The notes under the pieces were generated by a model. That model saw only the letters and a list, made by a program, of their open reading frames with translations. It had not been told where the DNA came from and searched no databases. Of a stretch of DNA of 9,297 bases, positions 1 through 6,582 are shown piece after piece. The DNA is taken from positions 1 through 9,297 of the forward strand of contig JAJFTY010000058.1 of the NCBI GenBank assembly GCA_021372695.1, given 5' to 3'. This stretch comes from Deltaproteobacteria bacterium. GTDB lineage: Bacteria > Desulfobacterota > Syntrophia > Syntrophales > UBA5619. Each line of letters begins with the position of its first letter. The first letter of the stretch is position 1. The position numbers and the translations under genes were made by a program.

Positions 1-236
1 GCCACGATCGGGTGGACAAAGACCTTGCCATCCCGGAACTCCGGCGGCTTTCGGTCCATCTCCCCCAGGGTGGAGAAGAGCATCCCCCGACCCATCCGCA
101 TGGCCGTCTCCAGGACCATGTCGAAGGTCTCTTTGCTGTGGTCGGCGAAGCAGGAATATCGGGTCAGCGCCGCCGCGTCGAGCTGTTCATAAAGCAGGAA
201 TTGCAGGTTCCGGAAGCTGATGAATTGTGCCGCCAT
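1..236 (-). CDS. Acyl-CoA dehydrogenase, N-terminal fragment (runs off left edge)
   Basis: Only the first 78 residues are present; the gene continues beyond base 1. The start is the ATG at 236, preceded by AAGGAGGG at 241-248. The protein begins MAAQFISFRNLQFLLYEQLD, followed by a segment containing FADHSKETFDMVLE and later FRDGKVFVHP. This matches the N-terminal extension (AcylCoA_DH_N type) of the roughly 600-residue acyl-CoA dehydrogenases related to DmdC, which are abundant in fatty-acid- and aromatic-degrading anaerobes. Such enzymes are FAD flavoproteins that oxidise acyl-CoA to 2-enoyl-CoA. The catalytic base and the FAD and CoA sites lie outside the window, so substrate and activity cannot be judged. 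The gene follows the redox fusion gene by 69 nt on the same strand and is probably co-transcribed with it. Family assignment is from remembered sequence patterns. Confidence 0.85.
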   Translation of the reverse strand, partial: MAAQFISFRNLQFLLYEQLDAAALTRYSCFADHSKETFDMVLETAMRMGRGMLFSTLGEMDRKPPEFRDGKVFVHPIV

Positions 237-305
237 GGTTCCCTCCTTTTTCACTTGTCTTTGTCCGCTTTGCACATGCGGCGGGGCTTGCTGGGGCGCC
301 CCTCT

Positions 306-3068
306 TTATCCTTTGATGACCCCCTCCTTCTTGAGCCGCGCAATCACCATCTGGGCCGCTGTCCGGCCCGAGAGGATCGTGGACTCGTAGCCGCCCCCCA
401 TCGGCGCCGCCCCCCCGACGAAATCGAGCCCCCGGATGAAACGCTCCTGCGGCGCGACGAGCGAGCGCGCAATGACCGAGTCCCAGGGCTCCTGCTCGTA
501 GGCGTAGATCGTCCCCTTGAAGGCCCCGGTATAACGGGCGAAGGTGGGCGGCGCGGCGATCTCGATCTCTTCGATATGATCCCAGACCGAGCAGCCGAGC
601 GCCCGGCCGAACTGGTCGATCATGGCCCGGGCGAGGCTCTCCTTGGTTTTCGTATAATCTTCGGGTCTGACGTCCTTCCAGGCGTCGGGACCTGCGAGGG
701 CGGTGAGCGACAGGATCGTCGTGCCCGGAGGCGAGCAGCCGGGAATTGCCCGGTTCAGGCAGATCGTCGCTTGCATCCGCGGCGCTTCGAGGGCGTTGTA
801 GCTGTCATAGGCCTTCTCGGTATCCATGTCCGGCCCGATGAAATATCCGTAGCTCTCGATGCCCAGCGCCTCGGGTGGGCAGTCCAGCCCCAGGTAGACG
901 ACGAAGGCGCTCGCCCCTGTCTTGCGGGCGTTCGCGAGCTTGACGGCCCCTTCCGGAACCGCTGCCGGAGGATCGATCAGTTGGCTATAGACCAGGCTCG
1001 GGGAGGCGTTCGAAAGGACGAAGCGCGCCCCGATCCTTTCGCCCGAAGCGGTCTCGACGCCCGTCACACGGCCCTCGTTCGTCAGGATCTTCGCGACCCG
1101 GATCCCGTATTCGGTCCGGCCTCCCATCGCCCGGATCCGGGCGTCCACGGCTGCGGACATCCCGTGGGAGCGCTCCTTCGGGATATAGGCCCCGCGGAGG
1201 AAATAATCGTAGAGCACCAGGGCCCAGATCGTGAAGGCGAGACGGTTCACCGGGAGGCCGATATAGGCCCAGTAGGGGTAGATCAGGTCGAGGGCGGCTG
1301 CTGGGAAGCCGAAAGTCCGGGTGACCTCGTCCACCGTGTAGCCCGCGGTCCCCAGAAAGGCGGGATACTGCTCGGTCAGGACCTTCGGATCGGGCTGACC
1401 CTTCATCCGGGCCACGTAGGTAATCCCGTCGAAGACCCCCTTGCAGGTTTCCATGTATCTTTCCAGGGGGTCGCGGCTTCCGGGAACGGCCTTCGCCACG
1501 GTGTCGATGAAGTTCTCGATCCCGAAGGGGAGCTTGATGTTGACCCCCTTCTCCGTGAGGATCAGGTGGTAGGCCTCGGGAACAGGGACGAAGTCGAAAT
1601 CCGCGGCACCCTCGCCGAGGAGGAACTTCCGGACGAAGCCCGGGTCGTCGGGGGATCCTACGTTGGAGAGCTCGTGGAGCGAGGGCTCGAACTCGAACCG
1701 GCCGCGCACGAAGCTCGTGGCGAAGCCGCCGGGGAGGTTGTGCTGCTCCAGCACCAGCACGCGCACCCCCTCCTTGGCGAGCTTCAGGGCGGCGGCGAGC
1801 CCCCCGTTTCCCGCTCCGATGACGATGCAGTCGTAGGCGGCGTCGAAATGGGAGCCCCCCTTTGCCGCGGCGCCCGTGAGGGGGAGCCGGATTTCCAGGT
1901 CGGAGAGGGGATAGGTCGCACAGGGGTGGATGAAGCCGAGTCGCCGGTCCGCAGCCCTCCGCCCGTCATTCTCGGGCCGGATGAAGACTTCGCCGGAAAC
2001 GAGGTGAGAACGGCAGAGGCCGCACTCGCCGGAGCGGCACTGGGAGTCGGGGGCGAGCCCCGCCCGCTCCAGCGCAACGAGGATCGTCTCCGCGGCCGCG
2101 CCCGGTACGGTATGGACCGCAGTTCCCGCCCGGACGGTGAGCGAGAATGTCTGGTCCAGCGTCGTGAGCGGAAATCCCGGATGGCCCGCGATGGCAGCCT
2201 CCTCGCCGAACACCTCCCGGCGGATCTGCCGTCGGCGGATACCCAGTGACGCCAGCTCCGGATCGAGGAAGCGGTACATCTCGGCCGGTCCGCACAGGAA
2301 GAAGGTCTTTCCGGCAGGGTCTCCCGCATGATCGCGGATGCAGGCTGCGGTCAGAAACCCGGTCGGGCCGCACCACTGTTCATCGGGTTCGCTGCAAACG
2401 AAGGCGACCCGGACCCGCCCGGACGAGCGCGCCTCCAGATCGCGCAGCTCCGGTGCGAAAGGGACGTCGTCGGGGCGGCGGGTGCCGTAGAGGAGGGTGA
2501 TCCGGGCGGCGAGCTTCCCTGCGGCGATCTCCCGGCACATCGATCGGATCGGGGTGATCCCGCTTCCCCCGGCAAGGGCGACGATCTCCGGGCTGTCCCG
2601 GAGCGGGTCGATACAGAAGGTGCCATGGGGACCCGAGGCGGTGATCCGCGTCCCGGCCTGCCAGGTCTCCCAGACCCGTTCCGTCAGGAAGCCGCCCTCC
2701 TTCCGGCGGAGCGAAATCTCGTAGAAGCCGCTCTCGCCCAGGGCCTCATAGGGGGCGGAGGCGATGGAATAGGGCCGCGTGAGCCAGGAATCGCCGGCCG
2801 GGATCTTGAGGCTCAGGTACTGGCCGGCGCGGAAGACGGGCAACTCGACGCCCGGGGCCGGCCGCAGGCGGAAGGTCCGCATGGTCGCCGACTCTTCGCG
2901 GACTTCGGCCACGACGAGGTCGATCTGCCCGGGGTGGAGACTCCGTGCGAGTGCGTTGACCGGATCGTCCCGCACCGGAATGGCCGAGGCCTTTGCGATC
3001 CGTTCCTGCCGTTCGGGAATGAGTCTCCCGAACGCTTCCATGTCCTTCTGCATCCCGTAGATTTCCAT
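306..3068 (-). CDS. Three-module redox fusion: FNR-like FAD/NAD(P) reductase + [2Fe-2S] ferredoxin + CrtI/phytoene-desaturase-like FAD oxidoreductase
   Basis: A 920-residue protein with ATG at 3068 and AAGGAGGG at 3073-3080. Residues about 47-290 form a ferredoxin-NADP-reductase-like module: RPYS at 98-101 (FAD), GGSGITP at 167-173 (nicotinamide nucleotide) and CGP at 259-261. Residues about 305-396 form a plant-type ferredoxin with C344, C349, C352 and C383 (CX4CX2CX30C). After a short Gly/Ala linker (about 397-410), residues 411-920 form a complete phytoene-desaturase/retinol-saturase-like flavoprotein. It has a GxGxxG Rossmann motif at 418-423, E441 ending the second strand, and a C-terminal FAD motif around 883-907 (FVGGAAPMGGGYE then SGRTAA). 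No signal peptide is seen; the aromatic-rich segment 598-628 could contact membrane or a hydrophobic substrate. Inferred electron route: NAD(P)H to FAD to [2Fe-2S] to the second FAD, or the reverse. It lies between a metallophosphoesterase (24 nt upstream) and an acyl-CoA dehydrogenase (69 nt downstream). The substrate is unknown; module identities are secure. Confidence 0.9.
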   Translation of the reverse strand: MEIYGMQKDMEAFGRLIPERQERIAKASAIPVRDDPVNALARSLHPGQIDLVVAEVREESATMRTFRLRPAPGVELPVFRAGQYLSLKIPAGDSWLTRPYSIASAPYEALGESGFYEISLRRKEGGFLTERVWETWQAGTRITASGPHGTFCIDPLRDSPEIVALAGGSGITPIRSMCREIAAGKLAARITLLYGTRRPDDVPFAPELRDLEARSSGRVRVAFVCSEPDEQWCGPTGFLTAACIRDHAGDPAGKTFFLCGPAEMYRFLDPELASLGIRRRQIRREVFGEEAAIAGHPGFPLTTLDQTFSLTVRAGTAVHTVPGAAAETILVALERAGLAPDSQCRSGECGLCRSHLVSGEVFIRPENDGRRAADRRLGFIHPCATYPLSDLEIRLPLTGAAAKGGSHFDAAYDCIVIGAGNGGLAAALKLAKEGVRVLVLEQHNLPGGFATSFVRGRFEFEPSLHELSNVGSPDDPGFVRKFLLGEGAADFDFVPVPEAYHLILTEKGVNIKLPFGIENFIDTVAKAVPGSRDPLERYMETCKGVFDGITYVARMKGQPDPKVLTEQYPAFLGTAGYTVDEVTRTFGFPAAALDLIYPYWAYIGLPVNRLAFTIWALVLYDYFLRGAYIPKERSHGMSAAVDARIRAMGGRTEYGIRVAKILTNEGRVTGVETASGERIGARFVLSNASPSLVYSQLIDPPAAVPEGAVKLANARKTGASAFVVYLGLDCPPEALGIESYGYFIGPDMDTEKAYDSYNALEAPRMQATICLNRAIPGCSPPGTTILSLTALAGPDAWKDVRPEDYTKTKESLARAMIDQFGRALGCSVWDHIEEIEIAAPPTFARYTGAFKGTIYAYEQEPWDSVIARSLVAPQERFIRGLDFVGGAAPMGGGYESTILSGRTAAQMVIARLKKEGVIKG

Positions 3069-3092
3069 CGTTCCCTCCTTCGTGGAATAGGG

Positions 3093-3734
3093 TCACCCTG
3101 GAATCCGAAGCCGTTCGTAGGTTCTGCTCCCCTCGTCGTAGAGTGCACATTCGCCGTCAGCCGCCGCGCCGACGACGAAGATGTAGCGTCCCGTCCGTTC
3201 GACGGTCAGCGGCCGCTCCGGCGGGACGGTCTCCCGCGTCACGTGCCCGCCTATTTTCCGAAAAAGGATCGGCAGGTGTGAATGGCCGCAGAAGAGGACC
3301 GAAAAATCCGTTTCGTCGAAAAGTTCCTCCGCCCGCCGGGTGTTTCCCGTGTCGATCGGCTCGTAGAATGCGCGGAGCGTGTCGAAAGGAAGCGAGTGGG
3401 CGAAGCGGAGATCGCCGCGGGCGCGGACAACGGGCGTCTCCCGGAGAAAGGAGAGGAGGCCGGCCTCTGCGGCATCGGGCGGCCGCCGCTCGTCGGCCAG
3501 CATGTTCTCCACGAGGAAATCGTTGTTTCCCTTGACGGCGAGAAGATCCTGCTCGCTAAGGAGAGCAATCATCTCCGCCGTCCGGGCGTGGCGGACGGAA
3601 TCGCAAAAGTCGCCGAGATGGACGATGATCTCCGCGCCGCGCCCCTTCAGGAGCCGGATCGCTTCGGCCGTGGCCTCGACGCCGGCGTGGCTGTCGGCGA
3701 TGAGGCCGATCCGTTTTCGATCAGGGTTCGTCAA
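3093..3734 (-). CDS. Metallophosphoesterase (YfcE/MJ0936-like phosphodiesterase)
   Basis: A 213-residue single-domain calcineurin-like phosphoesterase. The metal-binding motifs appear in the expected order: DSH at 14-16, GD at 41-42, GNND at 69-72, a lone His at 113 (FAHS) and GHSH at 150-153. All predicted ligands for a dinuclear metal centre are present, so it should be active, and the length is normal for the small bacterial YfcE-like group. No ATG is available near the N-terminus. The best start is TTG at 3734 (MTNPDRKRIGLIADSH), with a GGGGGG run just upstream acting as a weak ribosome site and an in-frame stop further upstream. The physiological substrate cannot be predicted; a phosphodiester, nucleotide or CoA-derived ester are all possible. 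It lies directly downstream of the REP-like element and 24 nt upstream of the redox fusion, so it is probably translated from the same message as the fusion. Confidence 0.87.
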   Translation of the reverse strand: MTNPDRKRIGLIADSHAGVEATAEAIRLLKGRGAEIIVHLGDFCDSVRHARTAEMIALLSEQDLLAVKGNNDFLVENMLADERRPPDAAEAGLLSFLRETPVVRARGDLRFAHSLPFDTLRAFYEPIDTGNTRRAEELFDETDFSVLFCGHSHLPILFRKIGGHVTRETVPPERPLTVERTGRYIFVVGAAADGECALYDEGSRTYERLRIPG

Positions 3735-3745
3735 TGGCCCCCCAA
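3732..3745 (-). promoter_or_regulatory. Weak G-run ribosome site and TTG start of the metallophosphoesterase
   Basis: On the minus strand a run of six G is followed by CCA and then TTG. The first in-frame ATG lies about 55 codons inside the protein, after the DSH and GD metal motifs, so the non-ATG start is required. The G run can pair only partly with the 16S anti-Shine-Dalgarno sequence, suggesting low translation. ATT at 3746-3744 is a less likely start. Confidence 0.5.
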
Positions 3746-3766
3746 TATGACAGCGATGTTACGAGT

Positions 3767-3846
3767 CGTCACCCCGGCGGAAGCCGGGGTCCAGCGCTTC
3801 CAGAATCATCCGATGTCTCTGGATGCCGGCTTTCGCCGGCATGACG
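3767..3846. repeat. REP-like double-hairpin palindromic element (80 bp)
   Basis: Two 28-bp arms, 3767-3794 and 3819-3846, are inverted copies of one another with 23 of 28 positions matching. Each arm is itself a hairpin. Arm 1 has ACCCCGGC (3771-3778), loop GGAA and GCCGGGGT (3783-3790). Arm 2 has ATGCCGGC (3823-3830), loop TTTC and GCCGGCAT (3835-3842). The outer ends are CGTCA and TGACG, and the inner ends CCAG and CTGG. This is the architecture of dispersed REP/BIME-like extragenic palindromes, and the arm resembles a GTCAT-CCGGCGAAAGCCGG-CCAG type repeat common in many proteobacterial genomes. It sits between two co-directional genes, where it could terminate or attenuate transcription or stabilise upstream mRNA. 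No transposase gene is visible. Only one copy is in the window, so dispersal is inferred. Confidence 0.8.
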
Positions 3847-3879
3847 TTGATGGCGGAGTATCGGCTCCTTGCGGGAGCA

Positions 3880-4707
3880 TTATATCGATGACGATCGCTT
3901 TTCCGGCTGTTTTGCGAATGCCTGGATGAACTTGAAGAAATCCCCGGAAAAGACCATCAGCGCCTGGTTGCGGTTTTCGAAGTCCACGGCCTCCGTCAGG
4001 GACTGCGCATCGACGTTCCGGTCGAGGGCCCGTTTGGTCAGCGTGAGTCCTCCGGGGGTCTTGGCGATCATCTGCCGGGCGCAGGCGAGAGCGGTCTCGA
4101 TCAGCTCCTCCGGCGGGACCATCCGGCTGACCAGGCCGATCCGCTCTGCCTCCTCGGCGTTGACCTTGCGGCCCGTGTAGAGGATCTCGGCCGCCCGCGA
4201 GAGGCCGACGAGACGGGGGAGGAGGTAGGAGCTTCCCAGTTCCCCGGCGGAGAGGCCGATGTTGATGAACGAGGCGATGAAATAGGCGCCGGGCGCAGCG
4301 AACCGCACGTCGGAGGCGAGCGCCAGACAGAGGCCGGCACCGGCTGCGGGGCCGTTCACCGCGGCGATCACCGGCTGGGGAATGGCCCGCAACCCCAGGA
4401 CCAGCCGGCCGTAGCGTTCCTGCCCGATCCGGAGGTAGTGCTCGGGATCGGCGAACGCCTCCGTATCCTTGTAGTCCCCCACATCGGTCAGATCGGCCCC
4501 GGAGCAGAAGCCCCGGCCCTTGCCGGTGAGGATCAGTACCCGGATCGTTTCATCTGCGGGAAGGGCCGCGAAAAGCGTTTCGAAATCCTGCACCATGGTG
4601 GGGTTGACCGCGTTGAGACGCTCCGGCCGGTTCAGGGTCAGGAGACCCACCCCCGGTTCCGGTTCCGCAAAGGTCATCGTGGAGAAGGTCTGTTCGGCGA
4701 CGCGCAA
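3880..4707 (-). CDS. Enoyl-CoA hydratase/isomerase (crotonase) family protein
   Basis: A 275-residue crotonase-fold protein counted from TTG at 4707. That start is chosen because AGGAGGTG at 4713-4720 lies 5 nt upstream of it. A longer frame opening at a TTG at 4740 would read through this ribosome site, and ATG at 4677 has none. The CoA-binding and oxyanion-hole segments are clear: LTLNRPERLNAVN near the start, GFCSGADL at 66-73 and NGPAAGAG at 118-125. The two positions that hold catalytic Glu in mitochondrial-type hydratase appear to be C127 and F147, while E156 lies in IGLSAGELGSSYLLPRLVG. That pattern occurs in a large family commonly annotated as enoyl-CoA hydratase, so isomerase or another CoA chemistry is possible. 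Context with ligase and acyl-CoA dehydrogenase supports an acyl-CoA pathway role. Fold certain; reaction uncertain. Confidence 0.88.
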   Translation of the reverse strand: MRVAEQTFSTMTFAEPEPGVGLLTLNRPERLNAVNPTMVQDFETLFAALPADETIRVLILTGKGRGFCSGADLTDVGDYKDTEAFADPEHYLRIGQERYGRLVLGLRAIPQPVIAAVNGPAAGAGLCLALASDVRFAAPGAYFIASFINIGLSAGELGSSYLLPRLVGLSRAAEILYTGRKVNAEEAERIGLVSRMVPPEELIETALACARQMIAKTPGGLTLTKRALDRNVDAQSLTEAVDFENRNQALMVFSGDFFKFIQAFAKQPEKRSSSI

Positions 4708-4712
4708 AGTTG

Positions 4713-4720
4713 CACCTCCT
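4713..4720 (-). promoter_or_regulatory. Strong Shine-Dalgarno site fixing the crotonase TTG start
   Basis: AGGAGGTG on the minus strand, 5 nt before TTG at 4707-4705. It is a near-perfect complement to the 16S rRNA 3' end and is the only good ribosome site near the N-terminus. It therefore argues for the 275-residue protein over an 11-residue longer version. Confidence 0.75.
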
Positions 4721-4727
4721 AGTTCAT

Positions 4728-4741
4728 GTTGTCTGGACAAC
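4728..4741. promoter_or_regulatory. Candidate operator: GTTGTC-TG-GACAAC inverted repeat upstream of the crotonase
   Basis: A perfect 6-bp inverted repeat with a 2-bp spacer, located 7 nt upstream of the crotonase Shine-Dalgarno site. Its TTGTC/GACAA halves resemble sites bound by GntR-family (FadR-subfamily) regulators, which often control acid catabolism. No regulator gene is in the window. The short stem could also be chance. No convincing -35/-10 pair was found in the surrounding gap (4708-4871), so a promoter here is not claimed. Confidence 0.3.
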
Positions 4742-4871
4742 TGAAACCGTGATTGCTCCTTGTGCTGTACCGGTAGCGCGGCCTGCGACCCCGTTTTTCA
4801 ACCGGAGAGGGAGCCGCCATAAGAAAACCTTTGTTCCCCTCCCTTGCCGAGCGGCATGGAGCGGGCTTGTG

Positions 4872-6560
4872 TTAGGATGCTGTTTCTTTCTTCTCGCGCT
4901 TGCTGCGGTCGAGCTCCCTGATCTCGCGCCTGAGCACCTTGCCCACCGCGCTCTTCGGCAGTTCGTCGATGAATTCGATGATCTTCGGGACCTTGTAGGC
5001 GGTGAGCGTCTCCCGGCAAAAGGCGATGATCTCCTCGGCGGTGGCCGTCTCGCCGGCCTTCAGGACAATGTAGGACTTGACCGTTTCGCCGCGGTACTCG
5101 TCCGGGACGCCGATCGTGCAGGCCTCGAGGACCTTCGGATGGGCGAGAAGAACGGCGTCCACTTCGCTGGGGTAGACGTTGAATCCCGAGGCCACGATCA
5201 GCTCCTTCTTGCGGTCCACGATCGTGAGGTAGCCGTCGGCGTCGAGATAGCCGATGTCCCCCGTGAAGAGCCACTCATCTTTCAGCACCGCCGCGGTCTC
5301 TGCCGGCTGCTTGTAGTAGCCCTTCATCACCTGCGGCCCCTTGAAGCAGATTTCCCCCGCCTCTCCGGCCGGGAGCTCTTGCGTCCCGGTCTCGACGTCC
5401 ACGATCTTCAGGTCCGTCCCGGGAAGCGGCACCCCCACGGTGCCCGGCTTTTCGTCGCCTCCCCAGGGGGTGGCCGTCCCCATGGGCGAAATCTCGGTCA
5501 GGCCGTAGACGTTGATCACCGGGCAGTTCCGGACGGCCTTCAGCTTGTCGATCACCTTCAGCGGAAGCGGCGCGGCCCCCGCCAGGAAGGCCTTGACCGA
5601 GGAGAGGTCCAGGGTCCGGAACTCCTCGCCGGCCAGGAGGCCGACGTAGACCGTCGGCACTCCGGGCAGGAGGGTCGGTTTCTGCTTTTTGAGGGTCTGG
5701 GCGATGACCGGCACATCGGGACGGGGGACCAGGATATCGGTCCAGCCGGCCAGGATCGAAAGGTTCTGCATCCCGGTCCAGCCGGCGGAGTGGAAGAAGG
5801 GGAAGACGGCCATCATGCTCTCCTCCCCGTCCTTCGCCTCGGGAAACGCAGCCCGGAGCTGTTGGACGTTGCAGGAGATGTTCGCATGAGTCATCATGAC
5901 CCCCTTGCTGATCCCCGTCGTTCCCCCCGTATAGATCATCGCCCCGACCTCGTCCCAGGCCGCGGCGTTTTCGACGGTTGTGTCGGGCTGCTTTTCGATC
6001 AGCGGGAGGAACTCGTGCATTCCGGCCCCCTGCTGCACCTTCAGGTAGAGGCCGGGGTGGAGGTAGCGGATGACCATGTTCCCGGGGAAGGGGAGGAAGT
6101 CGGTGATGTGGCAGGCGACGATCGACCGGATCCCTGTTTTGCCCTTCAAATCCTCCACCAGCGGGAGTCGGAGGTCCAGCGCGATCAGGACCGTCGAGTC
6201 GGAGTCGCTGAGCTGATGGGTCAGTTCGTGCTCGGTGTAGAGCGGGTTGCACGGCACCGGGACGGCGCCGATCCGCATGGCCGCGTAATTGGCGATCACG
6301 AGCTGGGGCATGTTGGGCAGCAGCATCGCCACCTTGTCCCCCGCCTTCACCCCGAGCCCCATAAGCGCCTTTGCGAAACGGTTCACGAGCGCCTCCAGCT
6401 CACGGTAGGTGATCTTCTTTCCCATGAAGACCAGGGCCGTGCGGCTCGGGAAACGCTGTGCCGTCCGGGTCAGGAACTCCGGCATCGTGATCTTTTCGAA
6501 CGCCGGATCCCGGGGCACGCCGGGGGCATAGCTCTTGTGCCAGCTTCTCTCGAAACGCAT
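4872..6560 (-). CDS. AMP-forming long-chain fatty-acid-CoA ligase (FadD-like)
   Basis: A 562-residue ANL-superfamily adenylate-forming enzyme of normal FadD length. It activates a carboxylic acid with ATP to an acyl-adenylate and transfers it to CoA. Motifs in order: phosphate-binding YTGGTTGISKG at 210-220, YGLTE at 352-356, TGD at 433-435, the DRKKELIVASGFN hinge segment starting at 449, and the C-terminal PKSAVGK with the adenylation lysine at K541. No signal peptide is seen; it is expected to be cytosolic or peripheral. The start is ATG at 6560, with AAGGAGAG at about 6568-6575 within the 22-nt gap after the peroxiredoxin stop. Together with the upstream peroxiredoxin and AOR it forms a tight co-directional set. 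This suggests that an acid produced or consumed by the AOR is the ligase substrate. Chain length or aromatic preference cannot be read from sequence alone. Confidence 0.93.
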   Translation of the reverse strand: MRFERSWHKSYAPGVPRDPAFEKITMPEFLTRTAQRFPSRTALVFMGKKITYRELEALVNRFAKALMGLGVKAGDKVAMLLPNMPQLVIANYAAMRIGAVPVPCNPLYTEHELTHQLSDSDSTVLIALDLRLPLVEDLKGKTGIRSIVACHITDFLPFPGNMVIRYLHPGLYLKVQQGAGMHEFLPLIEKQPDTTVENAAAWDEVGAMIYTGGTTGISKGVMMTHANISCNVQQLRAAFPEAKDGEESMMAVFPFFHSAGWTGMQNLSILAGWTDILVPRPDVPVIAQTLKKQKPTLLPGVPTVYVGLLAGEEFRTLDLSSVKAFLAGAAPLPLKVIDKLKAVRNCPVINVYGLTEISPMGTATPWGGDEKPGTVGVPLPGTDLKIVDVETGTQELPAGEAGEICFKGPQVMKGYYKQPAETAAVLKDEWLFTGDIGYLDADGYLTIVDRKKELIVASGFNVYPSEVDAVLLAHPKVLEACTIGVPDEYRGETVKSYIVLKAGETATAEEIIAFCRETLTAYKVPKIIEFIDELPKSAVGKVLRREIRELDRSKREKKETAS

Positions 6561-6582
6561 TTGGGGACTCTCCTTACCCTCT

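Noticed and set aside
293..302. GGGGCGCCCC palindrome between the fusion and the acyl-CoA dehydrogenase
   Set aside because: A perfect 10-bp palindrome without a loop in GC-rich DNA is likely by chance, and no T tract follows.
12..2249. A 745-codon open frame on the plus strand opposite the redox fusion
   Set aside because: It is antisense to a gene with clear conserved motifs, its product shows no recognisable domain and is rich in Arg/Gly/Pro/Asp, and it has no ribosome site. Long mirror frames are expected opposite GC-rich coding DNA.
3864..3878. GCTCC/GGAGC hairpin immediately after the crotonase stop as an intrinsic terminator
   Set aside because: The stem is only 5 bp with a 5-nt loop and is not followed by a T run on the minus strand. 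It may add to local structure near the REP-like element but does not meet terminator criteria.
4708..4740. An 11-residue N-terminal extension of the crotonase starting at TTG 4740
   Set aside because: It would translate through the AGGAGGTG ribosome site at 4713-4720 and has no site of its own.
4741..4871. Terminator or promoter between the ligase and the crotonase
   Set aside because: Only a 4-bp TGCC/GGCA stem and a lone TTGAAA without a matching -10 were found. Nothing is strong enough to annotate.
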